DNA of 64,000 bases, taken from the NCBI GenBank assembly GCA_009692425.1, contig SHZF01000005.1, positions 81,621-145,620 of the forward strand. Direction: 5' to 3'. The position numbers and the translations under genes are program-made. Shown here in pieces: positions 9,701-18,916 of the stretch. Numbering within the stretch: position 1 is the stretch's first letter; each line of letters opens with the position of its first letter. Source of the stretch: Myxococcales bacterium. GTDB lineage: Bacteria > Myxococcota_A > UBA9042. The notes under the pieces were generated by a model that saw nothing but the letters and a program-made list of their open reading frames with translations, was not told where the DNA came from and searched no databases.

Positions 9701-12584
9701 GCCAGGTCCACGCGCCGCCGATCGTCTTCTGGCGCACGGACTTCCACTCTCGCTGCTGCAACTCCACCTCGACCGCCACGGCCGGCAGCGGGGTGCCGAT
9801 CGCATCGACCACTACGATCGAAGCCATCACCGGCAGGCCCACCGGCGCGAGCGACGAGGCTAGGCCGATGCCGACGTGCAGCGCGGCCGGGTGCAGCCAG
9901 AAGCTCGCGTCCGCCGACACCGGATTGCCGTTGGGGTCTTCGGTGTGCAGGTCGAGGGCGACGCGCTGCGATTCCTGGGCGGGCGCCGTGGTCGGGACCT
10001 GGAATGCCCACACCCCCTTGGCGTCGGTGCGGCCGTGCGCCGTGTGCTGGAGCGGGGCGCTGTTGCTGTCGTCCCACACCGTGCGGCCGAACGCGAAGCT
10101 GGGCCACCCCGCGGGCTGGAACGAGGTGGATTCGCCCCACGCCGACAGGTGCGCGGGGGCGTCGTGCAGCGGGCCTCCTGTGTACCACGCCGCTTCGAGC
10201 CGGCCGCTCACCACGTCGCCGCGCACGGCGTGCAGGCCATCGATGCGGGCCTCGACCTTGAAACGAGGTGCACGGTACACCAGCGCACGCACGTCGATGG
10301 CGAAGCTCTCGCCGCCGACCTTGGCCTGCAGCGTGTACGCGCCGTAGCTGCCGCCGACCGGAATCACGGCGTCGACCGCGAACGTGCCGAGTGCAGACAG
10401 TTGCGTGCGTTTCGTCGCGACCGGCCGACCGAGCGGATCGGTCAGGTCCACGTCGACCACCGTACCGGCCGCGAGCATTTCGAGGCCTTTGCCTGCCAAC
10501 TGGCGCACGATGCCTTTGCAGTGGACCGTCTCGCCGAGCCGGAACACCTCCTTGTCCGTGTGCAGGTGCGCGCGCAGCCGACTGGAGTTGCCCGAGGCAT
10601 CGCGTTCGACGCCGTCGGTCCAGCCCACGCCCCAATCGTTGCGGGTGGCATCGTCGAGGCGCAGGAACACGGCGTCAGCCCCGTGACGCACGACGAGCAG
10701 CGGGGTGACGGCGTCTGCCGGGGTCGCCGGCCGCGTGTCGGGCTCTGCGCCGAGCCCACCCGGTCCGAGCGCGAGGCCGTCCGGATTCGTCGTACTGCTC
10801 CACGTCACCTGCCCGTCGCCCGCCTGCAATTCGACCCGGGCGCCGGCGACCGGCTGCCCAGACCGGAACGAAGTCACCCACACGACCGACTCCGCCGCAC
10901 CGACCTTGGCTGCCACGTGCAGGTCGGTGATCTGGTAAAGTCCGCGCTGGTGTTCGACCTTGCCCTGGGAGCTTGTGAGAGAGGGACTCGACACGTCGAG
11001 CGCCACGACGCCCGGCTTGCCGGCGAGCACCGCCGCGAGATCGACCACGCGCCGTTCGATGAGTTCAGGCTTGTGCGTACCGGTCACCTCGAGTGTGCGG
11101 TCCAGCGGCAGTCCGGCCGGCCCGTCGCTGTCGGCGCCCAGCCACGCGGCCACGCGGTCGGCGAGCCCTTGGGCACCCAAGACCACCGCCTTGGCCTCGA
11201 CCTGGCTGACATTGCGCAAGTGGATGGCGAGCCGGTGCGGCGCTTCGGCCAGTTCGAGCACGCTGCCCTCGCTGCGCAGTTCGACCAACGGCCGGCGGTG
11301 CCCCATCTGGACGGAAAACTTGAACGGCGCGCCCAGCGACTGCCCGAACACGTCCTGGGTCGCGGCCGGCACGGTGACAGTGTAGGCGCGGTCCGGTTCG
11401 AACTCCCCGTGCACCGAACAGTGGTCGTGCCAACACGAGGTGCGCGCGTTCTTGACCGCCGGCTCGACCTTCATCGGCACATCGAGTGTGCCGGAGCCCC
11501 ACGCAGCCGGGTCCGCTGCGGTCTGCAGGGGATTCGTGAATTCGACGCGCATCGGCGCCCAGTCGCCCGGATCGCACGCGCCGTCGCAGCCCGCCTTGGC
11601 GACCGCGAACGGGCCGTGGGTCTCGAACGTCATCGAGCCCAGCGCCTGTGCGGGCAGCGGGCCTTCGCGGCTCAGGATGCCGGGCCCCAACGTCAGGGTC
11701 ACACTCGCGCGCTCGGGCAGGACCTGCGCCAGTCGCACGAGCACGACGCGCCCGGCGAGGTGCCCGGCCTGCTTGATCAAGGTGCGCGGTTCGCGTTCGC
11801 GGGCCCCCAGCGGATTCGCCGGACCCGGCGCTCCGGCCAACGCGGAAGCAAGCTGGACGGCATCGGGCACCTCGATCCGGTAGCCCTGGAACGGCAGGCC
11901 GCCGACGGCTATCCGCAGCGCCGCGCGCACGCTGACGGCATCGACGCGCTGGCTGAATTCGAGCAGCACGACGGGCTGCCGCGCCACCTGCTTGGCGGCG
12001 TCGCTGGGCTCGGTGCGCACGAGCGCGACGGGCGCGGTGCGGAACCCGAAGGAGAAGGGCCGCTCCAGCACGTGGCCCGACAGCGCACGCACGCCGGCAG
12101 CGACGGTCACCTCGAACGCCGACGCGCCCGGCAGCGCTGCCACCGGATAGAACGCCAGCGTGTCGACGCCGATCCACTGCCAGCGCAAATCGATGGCCGG
12201 CACCACGACGACGCCCGTGATTTCGGCCGGCGCATCGAGCGCGTGGAGAGCGACCATCGGCTCGGAGAAACCGACTGCGCCCATCGTCGGCCGTTCGACG
12301 TCGCCGCGCGGCACGGCAAAAGTCACGGCAAGGCTCTGGGGCAAGCCGAGCGCGTGCAGGGGCTTGGCGTCGGGGGCGGCCGGCGCCGGCGTCGACGCAC
12401 TGCCCGGCTGCCCGGTCGAGGCGGACGGCTGCGGCGTCTTGGCAGCATCGCCACACCCCGGCGCGCTCGCCAGCACCACGATCCACGGCGCCAGCCAACC
12501 AGCCCAGAGACGCGGCACGAACGGGTCAGGCGACGGCCGCCCCTCGTTTCGGCAAGGTGCTTGCGGACAGACGGTGAGTGGCAT
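6717..12584 (-). CDS. Bacterial alpha-2-macroglobulin (YfhM-type), periplasmic lipoprotein
   Basis: The product has about 1955 residues and the layout of bacterial alpha-2-macroglobulins: an N-terminal lipoprotein signal (hydrophobic WLAPWIVVLASAPGC, C44), a Pro/Ala linker, many macroglobulin Ig-like domains, and a thioester domain. The thioester tetrad CTEQ is intact at residues 1459-1462, within the context PYGCTEQLASQL. These proteins covalently trap proteases that breach the outer membrane. The ATG at 12584 has a short AGG upstream. Alternatives are an ATG 11 codons earlier and a GTG that would shorten the long n-region. pbpC follows after 8 bp, the classical yfhM-pbpC partnership. ffh ends 54 bp upstream, so read-through from ffh is possible. 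Confidence 0.93.
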   Translation of the reverse strand: MPLTVCPQAPCRNEGRPSPDPFVPRLWAGWLAPWIVVLASAPGCGDAAKTPQPSASTGQPGSASTPAPAAPDAKPLHALGLPQSLAVTFAVPRGDVERPTMGAVGFSEPMVALHALDAPAEITGVVVVPAIDLRWQWIGVDTLAFYPVAALPGASAFEVTVAAGVRALSGHVLERPFSFGFRTAPVALVRTEPSDAAKQVARQPVVLLEFSQRVDAVSVRAALRIAVGGLPFQGYRIEVPDAVQLASALAGAPGPANPLGAREREPRTLIKQAGHLAGRVVLVRLAQVLPERASVTLTLGPGILSREGPLPAQALGSMTFETHGPFAVAKAGCDGACDPGDWAPMRVEFTNPLQTAADPAAWGSGTLDVPMKVEPAVKNARTSCWHDHCSVHGEFEPDRAYTVTVPAATQDVFGQSLGAPFKFSVQMGHRRPLVELRSEGSVLELAEAPHRLAIHLRNVSQVEAKAVVLGAQGLADRVAAWLGADSDGPAGLPLDRTLEVTGTHKPELIERRVVDLAAVLAGKPGVVALDVSSPSLTSSQGKVEHQRGLYQITDLHVAAKVGAAESVVWVTSFRSGQPVAGARVELQAGDGQVTWSSTTNPDGLALGPGGLGAEPDTRPATPADAVTPLLVVRHGADAVFLRLDDATRNDWGVGWTDGVERDASGNSSRLRAHLHTDKEVFRLGETVHCKGIVRQLAGKGLEMLAAGTVVDVDLTDPLGRPVATKRTQLSALGTFAVDAVIPVGGSYGAYTLQAKVGGESFAIDVRALVYRAPRFKVEARIDGLHAVRGDVVSGRLEAAWYTGGPLHDAPAHLSAWGESTSFQPAGWPSFAFGRTVWDDSNSAPLQHTAHGRTDAKGVWAFQVPTTAPAQESQRVALDLHTEDPNGNPVSADASFWLHPAALHVGIGLASSLAPVGLPVMASIVVVDAIGTPLPAVAVEVELQQREWKSVRQKTIGGAWTWQTQRIDTRVGSCAVRSTAEAAPCVLTPVQAGYHLVVAQARDSKHRLARSVVGFHALGPGHVAFSPDDAERGMLVADRARYEVGDVAKVLVRTPVAGMVAIVTEEQQGILRTRRVMLDTTAETILVPIEARHRPNVFVSVVAFAGRHTPGAPAAADLGAPLLQLGYVHLPVSADSEKLQVTLVPKGTTFAPRAEVEVAVELRDAAGQPRAGEVTLWAADEGVLALSAMATPDPHAAMYAPVALGVRNHALIGDLVRERVEEAKGDEAGGGGDGAASVRSRFEDVPLWLPALAVGADGKATARFRLPDNLGTFRLMATAVAGSAAFGSGAAKVMVKKPLMLLPALPKAVEQGDRFEAVWTARNPGLVRVSAACTVAVTGGLKLAGEASLSLTLEPGEAREIAVAMVAASAGAASVTLRATGRAAAIAIDDAVETVLQVDAPRALETVATHGFGRGTVDVAVARAAGADPALGGLQVEVAASGVRGLGGGLEYLLTYPYGCTEQLASQLYALLQLERLGKEHGLLPDHAKQAGPLADAAIVRILAQRHGGGSGAFALWPGGDANLAATAWVLIVLQEASQHGHAVEAAVLRDGATWLRAQLGSDQRPAGTSPIDFDAGRALVLAALAALGSPAAGYADDLLARRASLPHDAQALLGLALAAGDPASGKAKVVANDLLAGLVVEGDRAHLPAPQGEQAGWLWPSDVRTNALLLDLVLRTEPDHALAPRLARWLADARGAQHWPSTQDNAWALRALQAWYATAEREVPSLQVRVLLGGAPIGAGALQGRTAEPLVVEVAQGQLPAGTVPLRLEAAGVGAFHHSVRYRYALADVASRPARNAGFLVRRTVLDSRGVAGRTEFQRGEHVLVAVSVLADARRWNVAVVDRLPAGFEPVDFALATASPALQAQMASLRDGRFGWAGTDNDERASGSADSADHQELAGREVRFFVDDLGPGVHTYSYVARAAVRGTFAAAGARAEAMYRPEVFGSAGGVRATVQ

Positions 12585-12638
12585 GGGAACCTCGCGGCGG
12601 CGACAGAACGCGGGCACCCCGGCAACGATTCACCCGGC

Positions 12639-14267
12639 CTATTTGCGGCGGTTTTTCTTGCGCGCGTGGGCCGCCATCTTGTTCTTCGTCTTGCGGTGGT
12701 CGCGGTCGACCTTGCGCGGCGGTGGGGTCACCGGCTTGCGCTGGCCGAGGGCCGCGAGCATGCGCGGGTCCATGCCGCCCGCACCCGGCATGCCCGGCAT
12801 CGGCACGCGCCCGCCGCCCAGCCCGTGTTCGGCGCGCGCCTCGGCCGCCAGTTCCTCGATGCCGCCGAAGAAGTCTTCGAGGCCCATCCCCTTCATTTTC
12901 GAGAGGTTGCCCATCTGGGCGAAGCCGGGCATCTGGGCCAGCATCCCGGGTGCCTGGCCGATGCGCGCCATCATCTGCTTCATCACGTTGTAGCGTTGCA
13001 GCAGGTCTTGAACGTCGGTCGCCTTGTGGCCGGAGCCGCGCGCGATCCGAGCCAGCCGGCGCGCCTGGATGATCTCGGGCTTCTTGCGCTCGGCCGGTGT
13101 CATCGACTGGATCATCGCCTCGATGCGCCCGAGCTGCTTGTCGTCGAACTTGACCCCGTCGGCCATCGCGTCCCCGAAAAAGGGCAGCTTCTCCATCACG
13201 TCCTTCAAGCTCCCCATCTTCTTGAGGATCTTGATCTGCTCCAGGAAGTCCACCAGCGTGAACTTGCCCATCAGCATGCGTTTGGCGTCTTCTTCGGCCT
13301 TCTTCTCGTCGACGACCTTCTCGAAATCGGTCATCAGGCCGACGATGTCGCCCATGCCGAGGATGCGGCTCGCCATGCCGTCCGGCCGGAACGTCTCGAG
13401 CTTGTCGAGCCCTTCGCCCATGCCGGCGAACAGGATCGGCGCGCCGGTGACGACCTTGACCGACAGGGCCGCCCCGCCGCGCGCGTCGCCGTCCAGCTTG
13501 GTCAGCGCGACGCCGCCGATTCCCACCTTTTCGTGGAAGGCGCGCGCGGTCTGCACGGCGTCCTGGCCGATCATCGCGTCGATGACGAGGATCGTGTCGT
13601 CGGGCGGCACGCGGCGGCGGATTTCGGCGAGTTCGTCCATCAACGCCTGGTCGATGGTGAGCCGACCGGCGGTGTCGAAGATGACGACGTCGCGTCCGGT
13701 CCTCTGGGCCTCGCGAAAGCCGAGTTCGCACAGTTCGGGCGGCGTCTTGCCGGCCTCGTGGAACACCGGCACACCGATCTTGGCACCCAGCACCTGTAAC
13801 TGTTCGACGGCGGCCGGGCGGTACACGTCGGCGGCCACCAGCAGCGGGCGATGCCCCTGCTTGAGCAGCAGGTTCGCGAGCTTGGCGGCAGTCGTCGTCT
13901 TGCCGGAGCCCTGCAGGCCGACCATCATGAGCGCCGACACGCCCTTCTTCTGCAGCTTGAGCTCAGCCCCGCCCGGGTCCATCAGGCCCACGAGTTCGTC
14001 GTGGCAGATCTTGATGAAGTGGTCCTGCGGGGACGCCTTGAGCGTCTTGCCGTCCTTGCCGGTGATGGCGGTCTGCACGACCTCGCCGAGGGCCGTGCTC
14101 TTCACACGCTCGAGGAACTGCCGCACGACGCCGATCTCGACGTCGGCTTCGAGCAAGCTCTGGCGGATGTCGGCGAGCACCTCGTCGAGCGTCTCCTCGT
14201 CGAGTTCGCGGTAGCCCTGCAGGCGGTGGCGCGCGTTGCGGAAGCCGCGGGTGATGGTTTCGAGCAT
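12639..14267 (-). CDS. ffh: Signal recognition particle protein Ffh
   Basis: This 542-residue GTPase binds 4.5S RNA and signal sequences of nascent membrane proteins and docks with FtsY. The N domain (1-90) is followed by the G domain with the P-loop GLQGSGKTT (117-125), DTAGR (198-202) and TKLDGDARGG. A methionine-rich M domain follows, with LARIARGSGH and the repeated QMPGFAQM-type Met clusters. The tail is unusually long and basic (KTKNKMAAHARKKNRRK), about 60-90 residues longer than in E. coli Ffh. GGAG precedes the ATG. A promoter-like TTGCCC-N17-TACCCT lies about 50 bp upstream. Confidence 0.97.
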   Translation of the reverse strand: MLETITRGFRNARHRLQGYRELDEETLDEVLADIRQSLLEADVEIGVVRQFLERVKSTALGEVVQTAITGKDGKTLKASPQDHFIKICHDELVGLMDPGGAELKLQKKGVSALMMVGLQGSGKTTTAAKLANLLLKQGHRPLLVAADVYRPAAVEQLQVLGAKIGVPVFHEAGKTPPELCELGFREAQRTGRDVVIFDTAGRLTIDQALMDELAEIRRRVPPDDTILVIDAMIGQDAVQTARAFHEKVGIGGVALTKLDGDARGGAALSVKVVTGAPILFAGMGEGLDKLETFRPDGMASRILGMGDIVGLMTDFEKVVDEKKAEEDAKRMLMGKFTLVDFLEQIKILKKMGSLKDVMEKLPFFGDAMADGVKFDDKQLGRIEAMIQSMTPAERKKPEIIQARRLARIARGSGHKATDVQDLLQRYNVMKQMMARIGQAPGMLAQMPGFAQMGNLSKMKGMGLEDFFGGIEELAAEARAEHGLGGGRVPMPGMPGAGGMDPRMLAALGQRKPVTPPPRKVDRDHRKTKNKMAAHARKKNRRK

Positions 14268-14319
14268 GGCGGCAGGCTCCTAGACGGCCGCGGCAAGGCG
14301 CAGGCGCGATGGGGTCGGT

Positions 14320-14348
14320 AGGGTAGTGCGGGGCGGCGGCGGGGGCAA
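14320..14348 (-). promoter_or_regulatory. Candidate sigma-70-type promoter for ffh
   Basis: On the minus strand TTGCCC (14343-14348) and TACCCT (14320-14325) are separated by 17 bp. Initiation about 7 bp downstream would leave a leader of roughly 45 nt before the ffh ATG. Both boxes are weak matches, and the call rests on spacing and position. Confidence 0.4.
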
Positions 14349-14389
14349 GCGCGCGCCTACCAAGGCGAGTTCGAGTCCACGACCAAGAG

Positions 14390-14623
14390 ACCACCGGTTT
14401 TCCACGAGCATGGGGCTGGGCGATCGCCGACAGCTGGGCGCTGCCCGAGGCGTAGCCAAAGCCGACCGGGTACGTCTGGATATTCCACTGGTCGCGCAGC
14501 TTTGCCGCCGACTGGCCGAGTACGCCGGGCAACAGCTTCGGCGCCTGCGGGGCGTAGCAGGTGTCCTCGCCGTCCGAGATGAGGATCACGTAGCGCGACA
14601 TCCCACCCGCGCCAGTCGTCACG
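14390..14623 (-). pseudogene. Remnant of a von Willebrand factor A domain protein
   Basis: In one minus-strand frame directly after the spermidine-synthase-like stop, about 75 residues read as the second half of a VWA domain: a hydrophobic strand YVILISDGEDTC with the MIDAS aspartate, a helix region (AAKLRDQWNIQ), then TYPVGFGYASGSAQLSAIAQ. The first half with the DxSxS motif is absent. Homology stops at about 14390, after which the frame runs as noise into ffh. A GTG overlaps the upstream gene's stop (GTGA), but a stand-alone half domain is unlikely to fold, so I treat it as a truncated relic. Confidence 0.55.
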
Positions 14624-16196
14624 GCTCCGGCATCAGGCGCCAGTCGCGGCCGAACTCCGTCACCATGTTGTCGTCGGTGATGAACGGCAGCTCGAGCGTC
14701 CGCGCAACAATGCTCGGGCAGTATTCCGTCAACTGGCCCGCCCCACCGGGCTGGCTGAACAGGTCCTGCAACTCCGCGATGCGCGCGGCCACGTCGCCGT
14801 GGCTCGGGTCGGCCGCCGGCTGCCCGTCGATCGCCATGCGCACCACATGGGCGCCGAAGCGCTGCGGGTCCACGCGCACGGGCGAGTCGGACACGGCCAG
14901 GAAGTTGAAGTAGCGCATGCCATGGCGAAACACCGCGCAGCCAGTCTTCTGGGCGTGATCGGATTCCGTGGTGTTGTAGTAGAAGACGCCGCCGGGGTTC
15001 AGGTGCCGCTTGATGACGTGGAAGTACTCGTCGCTCAAGAGGTTCGTGATCATGCCGCGCCAGTGCCACGTCGTGTTCTGCACGATCAGGTCGAACTTCG
15101 CCGCGGGGTGGGCCTGGAGCCAGCGCCGGCCGTCGTCGATGACGATCTCGATCTTCGGGTTCGCCAGCACCGAAGCCACCTGGGCAAAGCGCGGAATCAC
15201 GCGCAGGTAGCCGTGGCTGATCTCGATCACCGTCAGCTTTTCGACCCCGGGCAGCGCGGCGACGACCTGGGCCCACGAGCCCGACGACAGGCCGACCATC
15301 AGCACCTGCTTGGGCCCGGGGTGCATGCCGGCGAGCGCATAGGCCCGGCTGATCAGGTTCGAGTTGTCGAGAAACCGCGTGTTGAAGCGGCCATCGTACA
15401 TGCCGCCGCCGAAGATGCCCTCGTCGCGCGTTACCGTGACGACGCCGTGGCGCGATTCGTCCGTGTGGAGGAAGGGGGCGCCGGGCTTGTAGCTGCCCTT
15501 GAACATCAGCCGCTCGTACGATTCCGCATACAGGGGACCGCGCCCCCACGCCATGACGACGGTGGCCACGACCAACAGCGCCAGGCTGAGCACGCGGCGC
15601 GGCGCACGCGAGGCCCACACGAGGATCGCCGCCAACGCCATTCCGACCGCGCCGAGCACGAGCGACGCGGCGCCCAGGCTCAGTTGATCGAGCAAGACGA
15701 AGCCCGTCACGATCGAACCCAGCGTCGAGCCGGCGATGTTGGCGAGGTAGAGGTGGCTCAAGCGGCGGCCGGCGTGGGCGTCGGGAGCGATGCCGAAGTG
15801 GGCAACGAGCGGCAAGGTGGCGCCGAGCAGTCCGGCGACCAGCGCCACGAGTGGCAGCGTCCACGCGAAGTTGGCCTGCACCACGGTGTGGGCGACGGCG
15901 GGCACGAGCAGGAAGCCGAGCACGGACGACACCGCCACCAACAACGCCGGCACACCGAGCCGACGCGGGTCGGGCCCGGCGGCGCCGTCACCTGCCGTGG
16001 CGCCGGCGCTGTCGCAGAAGCGCCGGCTCCACAAGGAACCGAACGCGATCCCGGCGAGGTAGGCGCCCAGCAGGACGCCGAACGAGGGCGCCGAACCGCC
16101 CGTCAGGAACGAGTAGACACGAAACCACACGATTTCGTACGACAACGCCACGAACCCGCCGGCAAAAACCACAGCGAGGGCGAACGGGAACGACAT
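14619..16196 (-). CDS. Membrane-embedded spermidine/spermine-synthase-like protein
   Basis: The 525-residue product combines about seven or eight N-terminal transmembrane helices (residues 1-200, including ALAVVFAGGFVALSYEIVWF) with a C-terminal SAM-fold domain of the SpeE type. In the latter VLMVGLSSGSWAQVVAAL is the nucleotide-binding loop, and KIEIVIDDGRRWLQAHP and FDLIVQNTTWHWRGM follow the aminopropyltransferase layout. The usual DGxxxxE/D substrate motif is modified, so the substrate is uncertain; many such fusions have no proven polyamine activity. AGGAG precedes the ATG at 16196, which decides this start over a longer frame. The gene is divergent from ettA. Confidence 0.85.
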   Translation of the reverse strand: MSFPFALAVVFAGGFVALSYEIVWFRVYSFLTGGSAPSFGVLLGAYLAGIAFGSLWSRRFCDSAGATAGDGAAGPDPRRLGVPALLVAVSSVLGFLLVPAVAHTVVQANFAWTLPLVALVAGLLGATLPLVAHFGIAPDAHAGRRLSHLYLANIAGSTLGSIVTGFVLLDQLSLGAASLVLGAVGMALAAILVWASRAPRRVLSLALLVVATVVMAWGRGPLYAESYERLMFKGSYKPGAPFLHTDESRHGVVTVTRDEGIFGGGMYDGRFNTRFLDNSNLISRAYALAGMHPGPKQVLMVGLSSGSWAQVVAALPGVEKLTVIEISHGYLRVIPRFAQVASVLANPKIEIVIDDGRRWLQAHPAAKFDLIVQNTTWHWRGMITNLLSDEYFHVIKRHLNPGGVFYYNTTESDHAQKTGCAVFRHGMRYFNFLAVSDSPVRVDPQRFGAHVVRMAIDGQPAADPSHGDVAARIAELQDLFSQPGGAGQLTEYCPSIVARTLELPFITDDNMVTEFGRDWRLMPEP

Positions 16197-16297
16197 CGGC
16201 GGGACTCCTGCGCGGCAAGCCTGCGCGGCAGCGATGGTGGCAGGGACCTCGGGCACGGGCAACACGGAGCCGCAGGCGCACCCGGCCCGGCCGCCCC

Positions 16298-16327
16298 TTG
16301 TCCCCACCGCCCCAACCCGCCTACCCT
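16298..16327 (+). promoter_or_regulatory. Candidate sigma-70-type promoter for ettA
   Basis: TTGTCC (16298-16303) and TACCCT (16322-16327) are spaced by 18 bp. The -10 box is identical to the one proposed for ffh. The inferred start leaves a leader of about 35 nt before the ettA ATG at 16370. This is pattern evidence only. Confidence 0.4.
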
Positions 16328-16369
16328 GCCGCGCCCGGCCCCGACTCGCCCCGCCGGACAAGGACTCAC

Positions 16370-18058
<1,689 letters not shown>

Positions 18059-18916
18059 CGCGGGCTGCGGGTCGGCTCGCCGCCATGTGCGAGATCAGGT
18101 TCTTGTAATCCAACCCTTGGCGCGCGCCGGGCGGCCCATAGAACACCTCGTCGAGGGTGAGCCCGTGTGCCGGTGCCGTCTGCCCGGCTCGTGCGCGCTC
18201 CTTGGCGGCCAGCATCGCGTCGATGCCGTCCGGCGCAAACCGGCCGCGCCCGACATCGACCAGCGTGCCGGCGAGGATGCGCACCATGTTGTGCAGGAAC
18301 GCGTTGCCGTCCACCGTGATCGCGACACCCGGCTCGACGGCGTCCACCCGCACCTCGCGCAGATGCCGCAGCGTCGACTTTGCCTCGCACGCCACCGAGC
18401 GGAACGTCGCGAAATCGTGTACGCCTTCGAGCCTGGCGGCGGCGGCCTGCATGGCGGCCACGTCGAGCGGGCCGCGGACGTGCCAGGCGCTGCGGCGCCA
18501 CAGCGGCTGGCGGGCGTCGCCGACCATGACGCGGTACACGTAGCGCTTGCCCGTCGCATCACCGCGCACGTCGAAGGCGGGCTCTGCGTCGGCAGCGTCG
18601 GTCACGGCGAGGTCGGCCGGCAGCATCGAGTTGAGGCCGAGCATCACACCGCGCGCCGGCACGTGGGTCTGCGTGCAGACGAGCACCGGCATGCGGCGCG
18701 CGTGGACTCCCGCATCCGTACGCGACGACGATCGGACGTCCACCGCCTCGGCCAGCAGCGCCTGCCACGCGGTGTGGAGTTCGCCGGCCACCGTGCGCAC
18801 GCCGGCCGCCTGCTTCTGGAAGCCCGCGAAGTCCGTGCCGTCGAATTGGACCCACAACAGCAGGCGCCGCGCTGCCGACTCGCCGTGCGCGGTCACCGCG
18901 ACCGTGTCGTGCGCGG

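Noticed and set aside
9876..13799. A 1307-codon plus-strand frame opposite the alpha-2-macroglobulin and ffh genes.
   Set aside because: Antisense to two genes with full family motifs; no signal, domain or ribosome-binding site.
14390..14623. The VWA half-domain as a real small gene starting at the GTGA overlap.
   Set aside because: Only the second half of the fold is present and the frame decays into noise toward ffh, so a relic is more likely.
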